62,222 bases of DNA from Candidatus Venteria ishoeyi. Its GTDB lineage: Bacteria > Pseudomonadota > Gammaproteobacteria > Beggiatoales > Beggiatoaceae. Shown piece after piece: positions 1 through 9,600 of this stretch. The stretch is from the NCBI RefSeq assembly GCF_030378065.1, contig NZ_JAUCGJ010000025.1:1-62222 (forward strand). Direction: 5' to 3'. The translations under genes and the position numbers were made by a program. Under the pieces are notes generated by a model that was not told where the DNA came from, did not search any database, and was given only the letters and a program-made list of their open reading frames with translations. The stretch's first letter is position 1. Each line of letters begins with the position of its first letter.

Positions 1-160
1 AAATTAATGTATAAAAAAACCAAAACATAAGACCAGTTTAAACTTAAAAAATTGTCCCAAATGATTAAATCAACCTGAATCCGTGACGTAAATTCAAAAA
101 AATTAAATAATTAACTTTATTAAACAGCAATATAACGTTTAAATATAGGAATTTACAGCT

Positions 161-220
161 GAATTTACAGACATTCATGTTTTTAATGAGTTTAAAATAT
201 GGATACCTTCAAATTTTTCT
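161..220. repeat. 60-bp dispersed repeat, copy 1
   Basis: This 60-bp stretch recurs at 504-563 with one visible mismatch (attc versus atcc). Each copy is itself an imperfect inverted repeat: the left half (acatccatgttttt-like) pairs with the right half (aaaatatggat) around a short tgag loop, so it could fold into one long hairpin. On the minus strand both copies are read in the same frame, giving the peptide KFEGIHILNSLKT at the C-terminus of one small ORF and inside another. It looks like a small dispersed palindromic repeat that has entered the ends of ORFs. Confidence 0.7.
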
Positions 221-366
221 TTCATGAAAATTTTGGATGTCTGGAAAATTTTTATACTACTAAATAATTTTATATACCCACTTTCTACATTATTATTATC
301 TATGCTAAGTGCATTTACATTTGTTGCTAAGAAAAAGCTAATTAAACTAATAAATATTTTACGCAT
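175..366 (-). CDS. Small putative secreted protein (doubtful)
   Basis: A 63-codon minus-strand frame. A good ribosome site (ggag, 8 nt upstream) precedes an ATG at 366, and the first 20 residues look like a signal peptide (MRKIFISLISFFLATNVNA, cleavage after NA). The remaining ~43 residues are unlike any family I recognise, and the last ~14 come from the 60-bp repeat at 161-220. It may be the start of a gene whose 3' end was replaced by the repeat. No operon partner is evident. The signal peptide and ribosome site favour a real start; the repeat-derived tail argues for a broken or decaying gene. Confidence 0.35.
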   Translation of the reverse strand: MRKIFISLISFFLATNVNALSIDNNNVESGYIKLFSSIKIFQTSKIFMKEKFEGIHILNSLKT

Positions 367-457
367 ATTTATTTCTCCAAAAAAATTACAACAAAAATAA
401 AAAAGTAAAGAAGAAAATTCTTAACTTTTTCTCAAACCAATGCTAACATTAAGCATT

Positions 458-742
458 TTATCGAATTTTTCCTGCTTCGGAAAGCAAAAAAATGAAAAAA
501 AAAGAATTTACAGACATCCATGTTTTTAATGAGTTTAAAATATGGATACCTTCAAATTTTTCTCCTTCAAATTTTCTGACTCTGCAAAGTCGCATAATGG
601 AACATACAAGCAAACCCGTTGCTAAAACCAGACCCGCAGAGCCTATGCCTTTTAGCGCAAAACCCGCAGCCAAAACCTCATCAGCACTCACGCCCAAATT
701 TAAACCCTGCACCATTGCCGATGAAGATGTACCCGCAGGCAA
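458..742 (-). CDS. Hypothetical small ORF containing the 60-bp repeat (doubtful)
   Basis: A 94-codon minus-strand frame beginning at TTG, directly downstream of the TonB receptor gene. Residues about 30-55 form one hydrophobic segment (GIGSAGLVLATGLLVCSI) followed by basic residues, like a C-terminal membrane anchor. The following ~20 residues are encoded by the 60-bp repeat, and a second hydrophobic run (NSFFFIFLLS) ends the frame. The frame stays open further upstream without a clear start. It could be the C-terminal end of a decayed membrane-anchored protein, or a chance frame. I do not recognise it. Confidence 0.2.
   Translation of the reverse strand: MPAGTSSSAMVQGLNLGVSADEVLAAGFALKGIGSAGLVLATGLLVCSIMRLCRVRKFEGEKFEGIHILNSLKTWMSVNSFFFIFLLSEAGKIR
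504..563. repeat. 60-bp dispersed repeat, copy 2
   Basis: Second copy of the 60-bp imperfect palindrome at 161-220. Minus-strand translation gives the same KFEGIHILNSLKT peptide in the same frame, here followed by WMSVNS. The adjacent sequence also carries a short direct repeat (ttcaaatttttctcc / ttcaaattttctgac), so the copy may have been extended by slippage. Confidence 0.7.
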
Positions 743-799
743 CCACCGTGTCAGAACACCATTTGCTGATGTTTTGGTAAAAGATGCTAAAAATAGAAA

Positions 800-2974
800 C
801 TAGTATTCGTACTTAACACCCAGTAAAAACTGGCGACCATTAAACGCCAAACCTGTCGGGGCAAAACTTTGCAGGATGGGGAAATACTGCTTGGAATCCA
901 GCAGGTTAAACACGTCAAAGGTAAATACAACATCCGGTACCACATTTCTAAGCGCCAGACGTGTATTTAAGATAGTGTAAGTGGGTGGTTTAAATGCACC
1001 AAACATCGGGGTGGAGGTTTGCGCTGTCCAGTCAGTACGGACATTACCATTCACATTGACTGTTAGTTTATTAAACAAATCAACATTAACGCCAAAATTA
1101 AAACTCTGCCGCGCAATACCTTCCGTTTGGGTTCTGATACCAGCCAGAACTTCTGTTGCATCCACATAACTGTAGTTTGCAAACAAAGAAAACGATTCAT
1201 TGGTGGGCCGATAATTTAATTCAAGCTCCACGCCTTCTGATGTTCGCTCGCCACTGTTGGTAACTGTGAACTGCCCTGGCTTGTCTGGGTTTTGGGTGGA
1301 AACGCGCCGGATAATGTCATCAATATTAAACTTAAAGAAAGATGAGGACAGTAAAAGGCTTTTTGTCGGTTTATATTGGAATTGTAATTCGTATGTGAGT
1401 ACCGTTTCCGGGTCAAGCTCTGGATTAGGCAGGAAATCCACCGTGCTGTCCCTGATTGCGTGCAGATCGGTCATTGCCGGCGCGCGAAATGCTCTGCCGA
1501 CTAAGGCCTTGATACTCAGTTTTTCTGAGGGTTTGAAAATTAGTGCAATTCTTGGATTTGTCGTTTTTCCAAAGTCACTATAGTCATCCATGCGAATGCC
1601 GGTGGTCATACGCACCCTATCCGATATATCCCAGGTATGCTGCCCAAAAATGGCGTAGACCTTCCTTGAGCTTGCTGGAATCACATTTTTACCGGCAGGT
1701 ACATAACTATCGAGTATAGTATCCTGAAAACCATCACCATCAGCATCATGCATTCCTGTTTTATCAACAGATTCATCTAAACTGTCTTTTTCAAAACTTA
1801 ATCCAGCAATGATGACATGATCAGCCAATGGCTTCCATTCCAGCGAAGCTTCCAGGTTTAAGGTATCTGTTTTATATTCCAGGTAAGCAAAGTCTCCCTT
1901 GGCAAGATGCTCAGATTCAAGTACCTCACCAAATACAATAGGCCAGGTCCAATATTTTAATTTTGTTTCCGACCAGTGCGAAACGTAAGAACCTGATGCT
2001 TTAACAGATAAGCTGTTAGACAGCGACTTGTTATATTTAAGCCCGGTATGAAACAGGGACGCATTAAACTGATTCCGAAAATCCTTGCTCGTCATTGATG
2101 GCACGCTACCGGAAGACCAGGTATTCCAATATTGCGAAGCCTGATAGCCCATATCAAAATCAAATTCCTGGTATTGAATACGCCCACCCAAGTTGTATGA
2201 GCGACTGGCTTCAGCATTCACCGGATTATTAATGGTGCGGGAAGTACCGGTTTGCCGGTTAATAATACTGTAGGGTTTTTGGCTCAGATCGGTATTATCA
2301 AAATCAGAAAAGCTGCCATGTAAGGCGATATTCAGATCGTCACTGATTTTTTTGCCATACTCTGCTTGCACATAAGTGGCATTGTTATCGCCTTTACGTG
2401 CAGAAATCCGGGTACTTTTCTTATAATCTTTGCCCGTCATGGTAATGATATTAATCACGCCCATAAAAGCATTGGCACCATATAAGGCACTGCCAGGCCC
2501 GCGAATGACTTCTATCTGTTTGACATTATCAAGGGGGTAATCAGAAATAAAGGTAAAGGCGCTGCCCGTCAGGGCATCATTTAAACGCTGACCATTTAAG
2601 AGAAAAAGTATATTATCGGCAGACAGGGTAAAAGTGCCCCGTGTATGCAGTGTCAAATGATGACCCAGCCACATGCTGCGCCCAACCGTAAACCCTGGCA
2701 CATTGTTAAGGACATCCGCCAGACTGCGCGCCCCCATATTATCAATGTCTCTGCGGGTAATTAAAGACACCACCCCCGGTGCATTTTGAAAATTGCTATT
2801 ACTTTTTGATGGGGTGGATATTTGAACATTTAGCAGTTCTTCAAGTGATAGCAACACTAAGTCTTCTACCCCCATCACTTTAGTATCAGCCCGTAAGGGC
2901 ATGGGAATTAAAAATGCTGATACTAACAATAAAGCCAATTCTTTGGGTTTTAACATGAGAATCGAGACCCGCAT
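800..2974 (-). CDS. TonB-dependent outer-membrane receptor
   Basis: A 724-residue outer-membrane receptor that would import a scarce ligand using TonB energy; the substrate is not identifiable. The N-terminus has a signal peptide (two starts possible; the ATG at 2956 gives the more typical MLKPKELALLLVSAFLIP, with no clear ribosome site for either). A plug domain covers roughly residues 40-175: EELLNVQISTPSK, then PGVVSLITRRDI, RSLADVLNNVPG and VIRGPGSALYGANAFMGVINI, all classic plug signatures. The rest is a beta-barrel that ends in aromatic YEY, as expected for outer-membrane insertion. Its relative at 25671 shares the LSLEELL...T-x-SK opening. It stands alone, with no TonB/ExbBD or ABC genes nearby. 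Confidence 0.9.
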   Translation of the reverse strand: MRVSILMLKPKELALLLVSAFLIPMPLRADTKVMGVEDLVLLSLEELLNVQISTPSKSNSNFQNAPGVVSLITRRDIDNMGARSLADVLNNVPGFTVGRSMWLGHHLTLHTRGTFTLSADNILFLLNGQRLNDALTGSAFTFISDYPLDNVKQIEVIRGPGSALYGANAFMGVINIITMTGKDYKKSTRISARKGDNNATYVQAEYGKKISDDLNIALHGSFSDFDNTDLSQKPYSIINRQTGTSRTINNPVNAEASRSYNLGGRIQYQEFDFDMGYQASQYWNTWSSGSVPSMTSKDFRNQFNASLFHTGLKYNKSLSNSLSVKASGSYVSHWSETKLKYWTWPIVFGEVLESEHLAKGDFAYLEYKTDTLNLEASLEWKPLADHVIIAGLSFEKDSLDESVDKTGMHDADGDGFQDTILDSYVPAGKNVIPASSRKVYAIFGQHTWDISDRVRMTTGIRMDDYSDFGKTTNPRIALIFKPSEKLSIKALVGRAFRAPAMTDLHAIRDSTVDFLPNPELDPETVLTYELQFQYKPTKSLLLSSSFFKFNIDDIIRRVSTQNPDKPGQFTVTNSGERTSEGVELELNYRPTNESFSLFANYSYVDATEVLAGIRTQTEGIARQSFNFGVNVDLFNKLTVNVNGNVRTDWTAQTSTPMFGAFKPPTYTILNTRLALRNVVPDVVFTFDVFNLLDSKQYFPILQSFAPTGLAFNGRQFLLGVKYEY

Positions 2975-3342
2975 TAATTTTTATGAAAATATTTAGTTGA
3001 GTGTTTAATATTATGTAACATTTATGATCATTTTTATATAAAATTAATACATATAACGACTCCCAAGGGAAAAGAAAAAGGAAGTGTTTTAGAAGGCTGC
3101 TTGAGAAGGTTGTCTGAGAACTCAGTTTTTTAAAAAACTGAATTTTTAAGTCATTGATAAGTAATGAGTTAATTTCAGAAAAATTATTGATCTTGCTATT
3201 TTTCTCCATCATTCCTTTTGGCAATCATATTCTGTTGCAAATCCGGTAATTAGGATGCTTCATCAAATGCACGTTCAAGTAATTGTGTCATTTTATTTTT
3301 ATCTTATTACTAAGCTACAGCTTGGTAATATCTACGTTTCGA

Positions 3343-3363
3343 GTCTGGGTTTATAACCCAGAC
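3343..3363. repeat. Hairpin gtctgggtt/aacccagac
   Basis: A 9-bp inverted repeat (gtctgggtt at 3343-3351, aacccagac at 3355-3363) just before the stronger palindrome at 3391. It belongs to a style of short dispersed palindromes that also appears at 49422 and 54491. No T-run follows, so it is unlikely to be a terminator by itself. Confidence 0.5.
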
Positions 3364-3390
3364 CCTAACATTTGGCTTGGTTGAAACGTT

Positions 3391-3428
3391 CCGGTCGGGT
3401 TTTCAAAACCCGACCGGCCTGTTTTTTT
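3391..3428 (+). terminator. Strong palindrome with T-run
   Basis: A perfect 13-bp inverted repeat (ccggtcgggtttt, one-base centre, aaaacccgaccgg; 3391-3417) is followed on the plus strand by cctg and a run of seven Ts. Read rightward it has the form of an intrinsic terminator, although no plus-strand gene precedes it. It sits just past the end of the minus-strand gene at 3479, whose transcripts would meet the hairpin without a matching T-run. It may be a dispersed palindrome rather than a dedicated terminator. Confidence 0.45.
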
Positions 3429-3478
3429 GGCTTATGTGCATACCCCGACTGGCAAGATAATGAGGAAAAATTTTATTG

Positions 3479-4312
3479 TTAGCCATTTTTTGGTATTTCC
3501 ACAAGTTCAACTATAAATTCTGCATACTCATGATACCCTTCTAAAAGCTCGTCCAGTTGTTCCTGAGTTAGCTCTCGAATTATCTTTTTCGGGTTTTCCA
3601 CGAGTGGAATTACAGTGATTAAACGGTAATGTTTATTGTCATAATAGCTATCTGACTCAGCATTAGATATAACTTCTTCACTAACAATTGTGCCCGAAGT
3701 AATTTGCTCTTGAACACTCCAATAAATATCTTCAAGCAGATCTATTCCGAGTGACACAATTGTATTGGCACTGTCTTCTGAAATTGCCTCGCCATGTATT
3801 GCACGATTGCAAATGCTAATGACTTCGGAAAGAGATTTCCCCATGTTTGGAGATACTATTTCATGGCTTGAAAGTGAGCGAACAAGCATTCCTATAGTGG
3901 GTCTTTTAATTTCAATTCCAGAAACTCTCACTAATTTTTTGAGTACCTTTTCCAGTTCAATTCGTATTTTTGCTAGTGCAATAACTGGATCTGACTCTGC
4001 CAGCTCACGAATAGAGTCTGTTGCAGCATAAATTTCAGGTCTAGACTCTTCTTCGTCATCTTTAGATTCTGAAATTTTTTCAATATCAGACTTAATCTTT
4101 TGGACTTCCTTGGGATCAATCTCTGCTTCAAAGTCCCCATATTTAATCTTCCGGATAGAGGCAATAAAAGGACTTATAAGGATAATTATTAAAAGTAAGA
4201 TAGAGGTGGAATCGACACTAATCGCAGTAAATTTAAAACTATGCATACCGAGTAATGTGATTGCCAACAAAAAAGTTACCCACCAAAGATTTTGTAAAAT
4301 GAATTTTTTCAT
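3479..4312 (-). CDS. Membrane protein with DUF4145/HEPN-like domain
   Basis: A 277-residue protein read from the ATG at 4312, which has ggaag 6 nt upstream (a TTG four codons earlier is less likely). Two hydrophobic helices lie at about residues 6-24 and 37-55, followed by a basic RKIKYGDFEAEID linker and an acidic stretch (ESKDDEEESRP). Residues ~105-200 (SDPVIALAKIRIELEKVLKKL through NRAIHGEAISEDSANTIVSLG) resemble the DUF4145/HEPN-like helical domain often found in defence or RNA-binding contexts. The C-terminal ~70 residues are unassigned. No partner gene is nearby, so any defence role is only a possibility. Confidence 0.7.
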   Translation of the reverse strand: MKKFILQNLWWVTFLLAITLLGMHSFKFTAISVDSTSILLLIIILISPFIASIRKIKYGDFEAEIDPKEVQKIKSDIEKISESKDDEEESRPEIYAATDSIRELAESDPVIALAKIRIELEKVLKKLVRVSGIEIKRPTIGMLVRSLSSHEIVSPNMGKSLSEVISICNRAIHGEAISEDSANTIVSLGIDLLEDIYWSVQEQITSGTIVSEEVISNAESDSYYDNKHYRLITVIPLVENPKKIIRELTQEQLDELLEGYHEYAEFIVELVEIPKNG

Positions 4313-4460
4313 CTGAACTTCCAATTTTCCTTTTGAAGGCTAATGGGCTAAGAAAAAGCACGGTAGGGCGCATAAGCTCCAGCGTCATGCGCCGCATGTA
4401 GTGCCAAAATGGCACACTGGCGCTATCGCTTATCTACCTTACGGGTTAATTCAATTTCAC

Positions 4461-5351
4461 TTATTCGGTATAAGCCCCAAATTCTTTCAGCCTGAAAAAA
4501 ATACCACGTTCTATTTCTTTCTTTGGGATAAGATAATAACCCTGATTATCCCCAGGCTTTGCTTCAGGTTTGTTTGCATCAAAATATTGCTCAAGATATT
4601 GAGTAATCGCTAAATCAGCTTCTTTATCAAGGTACTTAATAATACTAAGCTTCGTTCCCATCGTTGCAATATCATCCACAAAATCCAGCTTCAACCAAAT
4701 TGCACCCGGTGCACCACTATCCCCCCAATACACTGCATAAGGCACATGCATATTCAAATCAGGATCGATTGAGGGTGTTTTCAGCGTTGCCTTGCAGACA
4801 TCCGACATCCAGGCCGAACTGCCGGTGATAGCTGGCAGCGTCATTGGGGTCTGGTTATACCCCATATGCGTTAAGGTAAAACTTTGGGTGGTATCAAATA
4901 AAAGGTCGTCAAGACTATCCACAACGAATACGGCTGAACCGGAAAACAGGCTGCACGTATCACGGCAGGTATTCTGGTTACGCAATGACAGTTCAAAGGT
5001 TTGGTTGTTTTGTTGCAGAGTAAAGCTTGAACCACACAGAAACAGTATGTTGTTCCCGGCATCAATCTTAATCATGGAGACCGCTTGGCGGTTATGGAAT
5101 TCCCGGTATAGTTCAATATCAAATATTTTATGATCCCGCGTTTCCGCCTGAAACTGAATACGGGTATTTGACCTGAGCGCAGCAATGGTCGCCTGACTTT
5201 GTGGAATATGCTTGGCTGATGGGTGGCAATGAGTATATCCGCCGCTCACACTTTCAGAATTATGACATCCAGATTCACTGATTCTGCCACTGTGCGCCTG
5301 CAAGCCTGTAGTAAATATAATAAGAAGTAAGATACTTAAAATCTTTGACAT
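4461..5351 (-). CDS. Secreted protein with YHYH-like motif
   Basis: A 296-residue protein from the ATG at 5351, with ggaga 6 nt upstream. A signal peptide (MSKILSILLLIIFTTGLQA) is followed directly by AHSGRISESGCHN and GGYTHCH, the Cys/His pattern of the short YHYH-type (HSG...GCH...GGYHCH) motif seen in many small secreted proteins. The remaining ~240 residues contain several Cys (FLCGSS, NQNTCRDTCSL, SDVCKA) and are not recognised. It ends with a KxxxEIERGIFFRLKEFGAYTE-type tail. Role unknown; metal binding through the His/Cys cluster is plausible but inferred. Confidence 0.65.
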   Translation of the reverse strand: MSKILSILLLIIFTTGLQAHSGRISESGCHNSESVSGGYTHCHPSAKHIPQSQATIAALRSNTRIQFQAETRDHKIFDIELYREFHNRQAVSMIKIDAGNNILFLCGSSFTLQQNNQTFELSLRNQNTCRDTCSLFSGSAVFVVDSLDDLLFDTTQSFTLTHMGYNQTPMTLPAITGSSAWMSDVCKATLKTPSIDPDLNMHVPYAVYWGDSGAPGAIWLKLDFVDDIATMGTKLSIIKYLDKEADLAITQYLEQYFDANKPEAKPGDNQGYYLIPKKEIERGIFFRLKEFGAYTE

Positions 5352-5407
5352 GCGTGTCTCCAATCATGTTGACACCAACGTGCGACATTAAAAAGGGGAT
5401 GCTATTA

Positions 5408-5563
5408 GGCTGTCGAAATCTACCCTTTTGAAACAAAAATACATTTCTACTTTTTGGATGTTGCGATTACATGAACCCCAGTATTTAGCTGGTTTACGAG
5501 CTTTATCCAAAAGCCAAAAAGTGGGATGTGTGAATTTCATGAAAAGCCCGTTTTTCGACAGCC
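5408..5563. mobile_element. 156-bp MITE-like element, 11-bp terminal inverted repeats
   Basis: Starts with ggctgtcgaaa (5408-5418) and ends with tttcgacagcc (5553-5563), a perfect 11-bp inverted pair. Similarity continues inward (cccttttga versus the inverse of gaaaagccc). It has no coding capacity. Size, perfect ends and location in a gap next to a possible transposase fragment suggest a non-autonomous element, but no second copy and no clear target-site duplication were seen in this window. Confidence 0.55.
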
Positions 5564-5610
5564 CAGGACGCTACCCTTTCTTACTGTTTTATTCCATCAT
5601 TCCTTGAATC

Positions 5611-5781
5611 CGTAACAACAAGCATAGCGCGATTCCCACGCATATTCAGCCTATCTTGCAACGCCTGGAAATTAAGCAAAATAACTGGATAGATGGCATA
5701 CAACATTATGCCAATCATTTTTATAAGGTTGTTGGCCTTATGCGGCATTTAGGAACGAGGGCGGCAAGGGCGTAAATGGTT
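5611..5781 (+). pseudogene. Possible decayed gene fragment (transposase-like?)
   Basis: An open plus-strand stretch of about 50 codons without a start codon. Its translation includes LQRLEIKQNNWIDGIQ and HYANHFYKVVGLMRHLG, which have the look of real protein sequence rather than random DNA and remind me of a transposase or similar catalytic tail. It is bounded by stops on both sides, and no flanking inverted repeats were found. Family unproven. Confidence 0.3.
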
Positions 5782-5836
5782 TAAAGGCAAAGTGCCGCCC
5801 GGTTGTTATCTCAATAACCAGTATTGCCATTATTTT

Positions 5837-6481
5837 TTAAGACTGCGGCTGCATTGATTCGTTACTTTTTTGTGACATTTCTTCAATTAAAACATCCAGG
5901 CCCAATTGTTTGATTTTAGAATGATAGGTTTTGCGGTAGTTTAATACCAGACTGACACCATCGACTTTAACGTCATAAACTTTCCAGGCATCAGCGGGTA
6001 AATACATATTGTATTCAATCGGTAAGGCTTTGCCGCCACCGGGTTTAATGACTTCGGTACGTACTGTCACTTTACGTTTTTTCAACTCTCCACGTATCGG
6101 CAGATAACGAACTTTTTCATCTGTGTAATCTAACAATGACAAGGCATAGGTACGTACAATCAAAGCACGAAACTGCTCAATAAAACGCTGTTTCTGGCCT
6201 TCAGTGGCTGCTTTCCAATGTTTAGCCAGCACTAATTTTGACATGCGGTCAAAATCAAAATGTGGTAAGACAATCGCTTCTACCAGGTTATAAATCTGAT
6301 CGGGATGTTTTTCAATCTGGCTACGCTTATTACGCAAGGTAATCAGCAAATGCTCAACCGTTTCGTTAACCAAAGATTGCGGGTCAGCTGATTTTTTCTG
6401 TTCAGCGGCCTGACTTGAGTACATAAAAAACAGCGTACCAAACAATACAGTAGAGAAAAAAGTCTTTATTACTTTAATCAT
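5837..6481 (-). CDS. mlaC: Phospholipid-binding protein MlaC
   Basis: MlaC shuttles phospholipids across the periplasm between the outer-membrane MlaA complex and the inner-membrane MlaFEDB transporter. From the ATG at 6481 the protein has 214 residues, close to family size. It starts with a signal peptide (MIKVIKTFFSTVLFGTLFFMYSSQAA) and has the Ttg2/MlaC fold signatures LVNETVEHLLITLRNKR, the FDFDRMSKLVLAKHWKAAT region, and DVKVDGVSLVLNYRKTY. The upstream in-frame start (6523) would put 14 residues ahead of the signal peptide and is unlikely. No other mla gene lies in the window, so this is an orphan copy or a split operon. Confidence 0.88.
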   Translation of the reverse strand: MIKVIKTFFSTVLFGTLFFMYSSQAAEQKKSADPQSLVNETVEHLLITLRNKRSQIEKHPDQIYNLVEAIVLPHFDFDRMSKLVLAKHWKAATEGQKQRFIEQFRALIVRTYALSLLDYTDEKVRYLPIRGELKKRKVTVRTEVIKPGGGKALPIEYNMYLPADAWKVYDVKVDGVSLVLNYRKTYHSKIKQLGLDVLIEEMSQKSNESMQPQS

Positions 6482-6619
6482 CGAAATAACCTTATTAGTT
6501 TCAGAATAATAAATAATGGGCATGACATCGTCTCATTTTAGAGTAGCCCAGGAAATTGTGTAACCTGTGGATAATAGGCGTTTTATAAAAACAAATCACA
6601 ACCTTGGTAGCAAAGCCAT

Positions 6620-9600
6620 TCAATGACTAACAGCATGATAACGCACTTTATACAACTGCTGCGGATTCGTTTTACCTTTTAGGGCAACAGGCTCCATGAT
6701 ATCAATAGGCAGGGCTTCAGACAAACTGCGCATACTTTCATGCACTGCTTTGGATAAAATAATTTCCCCTTTGCCTGCCAGGCCGGTAAGCCTTGCTGCA
6801 ACATTAACCGTATCACCAATCACCGTATAATTCATGTAATTCGGGGAACCCACATTGCCAACGATCATTTCACCTTTATTAATTCCAATGCCTAAACCGA
6901 TATCTCCTGAATAAATCGCCTTCCAGCCCTCGGAGGCCTTATAAAAAGCTTGTTGCATATCCAGCGCCGCTTGCAGTGCGCGATCTGTTGCATCAGTCAT
7001 GGGAAAAGGCACACCAAAACCAATCAACAGACAATCCCCGGCCATGTTAAAAATTGTACCGTCATAATGATAGGCAACTTCAGTGAGTATGGAAAAAAAC
7101 TCATTAAGCAACTGCACCACTTGATTGGGTTTAAGTGATTCTGACATGGCAGTGAAACTGCGTAAATCTGCAAATAAAACCACTGCATTTTGACGGTTTT
7201 GTCTGTCGTTTAGTGCATGTTCCGCTTTTTCCGGGTGATTCATCACCTCATCCACTACGGCGGGTGACATATAACGCTTAAACATCAGCTTAAAGCGTTC
7301 TTGCTGATTTTGATGCAGTATTTTACGTACCTGCTGATAGCGTAATAGTGAACGCACCCTTGCCAGTAGTTCTTCACGATTAATCGGTTTGGAAAGAAAC
7401 TCATCTGCACCTGCATCAATACCATTAATGCGATCATCCCGCCCTTCCAACGAAGTCACCAGCACCACGGGCATTAATTGATAATCTGGCAAGGCTTTAA
7501 TCTGACGACACAATTCAAAACCATCCATTTCCGGCATCAAAACATCGGATAAAACTATCTGAGGCTTGTAATCTTCCAGACATTGCAAGGCCTCTTTACC
7601 GTTAGTGGCGACAATCGATGCAAAACCGGCTTCATCTAAATAATTCTTAACCAGCATGGCATCATAAGCCTGATCATCAACAATTAAAATGCGTGATTCA
7701 TGCTGCTCAGCCATTGTTCCAATTGCGGGTACTCCAATTGCGGGTGCTCCAATTGCAGGTATATCGATTTTAGTAACCGAGGGTGTCTCAAGGGTTTCAA
7801 GCGGTGTTTCAACAGGAACGGCGATATCATTTGCACCATGAGCTGAGCTTTCTGCTGATATTTTTTTCTGAATATTTAACAAGGCTTGTGCGGTTTGTTG
7901 ATAATGCTTTTCCAGCACTGGCAACAACTGCTGCATCGTTTCCAGTTCGGCTTGCTGTCCGGCTTTTTCCATTTGTTGACAATAAACTGCAAGGTTTTCC
8001 GCACCCAAATTGGCGCTACTTGATTTCAGCGTATGTGCCGCCCGACGTAATGACTCCGATTGCTTGGTTTCAACACCCAAGCGAATTTCTTGTAATAACT
8101 GAGTTCCCGTTTCCAGGTAAGTTTTAATTAAATCCTGAATAATGTCAGCTTCATCAACCCCAAGCTGCATACGGATATTATCCTGAATGGTCTGCTCAAG
8201 CTGAATAATCACGCTTTCATCCTGCGCTTTTTCTGGTTTTGCCTGAACTTCTGGCGCTGTACTCTGGGGACTATTTTGTTGACTTAATGAATTTAATACT
8301 TGTTCAAGCACAGCATACTCTTGCTGTAATTGTTTAATTTGCTGATGATTGCCTTGCACATTACCGGCTTTACCTTGTTTTTCAAGATACAGACAAAGCG
8401 CGCTCAGCGCACTACCTCCCAGGCTTGCACTGGATGATTTCAGACTGTGTGCCGCCCGATTCAGTAACACGGCATCCTGCTGTTGTTCTGCTTGTTGAAT
8501 TTCTTCGAGCAACTGCTGAGAAGATTGTAAAAAGGTTGTTATCAGCTCCTCAAGAATCTCACGATCCCCCCCGGTTAACTCTTCAGTACTTTGTAATACG
8601 GCTGCTGTCAGCACAGCAGGATCTGTTGTGATTGGCGTATTTTCCTTATTTTCAGCCGTACTTACGCGACTAGGCTTTGAATGCAACGCAGGTTTAGCTG
8701 GCACAAAGGCCTCGGACAACTCGGGACGTTTCAACTGAACAACACGCTGCAAGGCTGCCGCCAGGGCGTCACGCCGTATTGGTTTGGTAACATAATCATC
8801 CATGCCCGCCTGTAGGCATTTTTCTTTATAACCCTGAATGGCGTGCGCGGTCATTGCAATAATATAAGGTCGCTGTCTGGCATCAGGCATACGTTGATTG
8901 ATTTGCCGCGAGGCCTCCAGGCCATCCATTTCCGGCATTTGTATATCCATCAAAATTGCATCATAAGCCTGTTGCTCCAGTGCTTCTAAAGCACGCACGC
9001 CATTATCTGCAACATCTGCCTGATACCCCAGACGTTTTAATAAAAGTTTTGCAACTTTCTGATTAGTCAGATTATCTTCAACTAACAACAGGCGCAGAGC
9101 GTGAGGCTGTTCGTCTGTATCCAACTTATCTACCCCGGTATCCGGTGCAGGTTTAGTATTACCATCCTGCTTGTCAGTAACTTTAGGCAAGTGCTTAGCC
9201 CCTGAACTGACAGTGGTTTCAGTAGATATAAGGCATTTTTGAAGAACGGTTGTCAACACCTCAAAAAGATGCGAGGCTTTCACCGGTTTGGTTAAATAAG
9301 CATTAAACAGGTGAGCAGTTGTTTTATCTGCCTTCTGTCCCAGAGAGGTCAACAAGATTAATGGTAAGTTTTGAATTTTAGCTGAGGCATGGATATTTTT
9401 TGCCAAGGTTAAACCATCAACTTCGGGCATTTGCATATCTAAAATGGCCAGATCAAAACCAGGCAAGCTACCGAGCCTGTCCATAGCCTCCTGCGCAGAC
9501 ACCACAGTTTCTGGATAAATACCCCAGGATTGTAATTGCAAAAACAATATCCGGCGGTTAGCGGCATTGTCATCTACAACCAAGATACGCTTACCTTTCA

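Larger units (their letters stand above)
2975..3478. other. 504-bp intergenic region with two hairpins
   Basis: No convincing gene. A minus-strand frame at 2886-3224 overlaps the receptor start and has low-complexity AT-rich composition, so I treat it as chance. The region holds a 9-bp hairpin at 3343-3363 and a perfect 13-bp palindrome at 3391-3417, listed separately. The part next to the receptor is AT-rich and probably carries its promoter, but I could not pick clear -35/-10 boxes. Confidence 0.6.
5352..5836. other. 485-bp intergenic region with mobile-looking DNA
   Basis: Contains the 156-bp element with 11-bp terminal inverted repeats (5408-5563) and a plus-strand frame at about 5610-5780 that looks like a fragment of a transposase or another decayed gene. 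No intact gene seen. Confidence 0.6.

Noticed and set aside
492-803. 103-codon plus-strand ORF (KSTxxP-like) over the 60-bp repeat
   Set aside because: It runs antisense to the repeat and the receptor's 3' end, with no ribosome site or family match.
2886-3224. 112-codon minus-strand ORF upstream of the TonB receptor
   Set aside because: It overlaps the receptor start in another frame, is AT-driven with odd composition, and has no recognisable domain.
4384-4430. Sigma-54 promoter (tggcac...) downstream of the membrane DUF4145-like gene
   Set aside because: The tggcac match lacks the second element (TTGC at the right distance), and the sequence is part of a gtgcca/tggcac hairpin.
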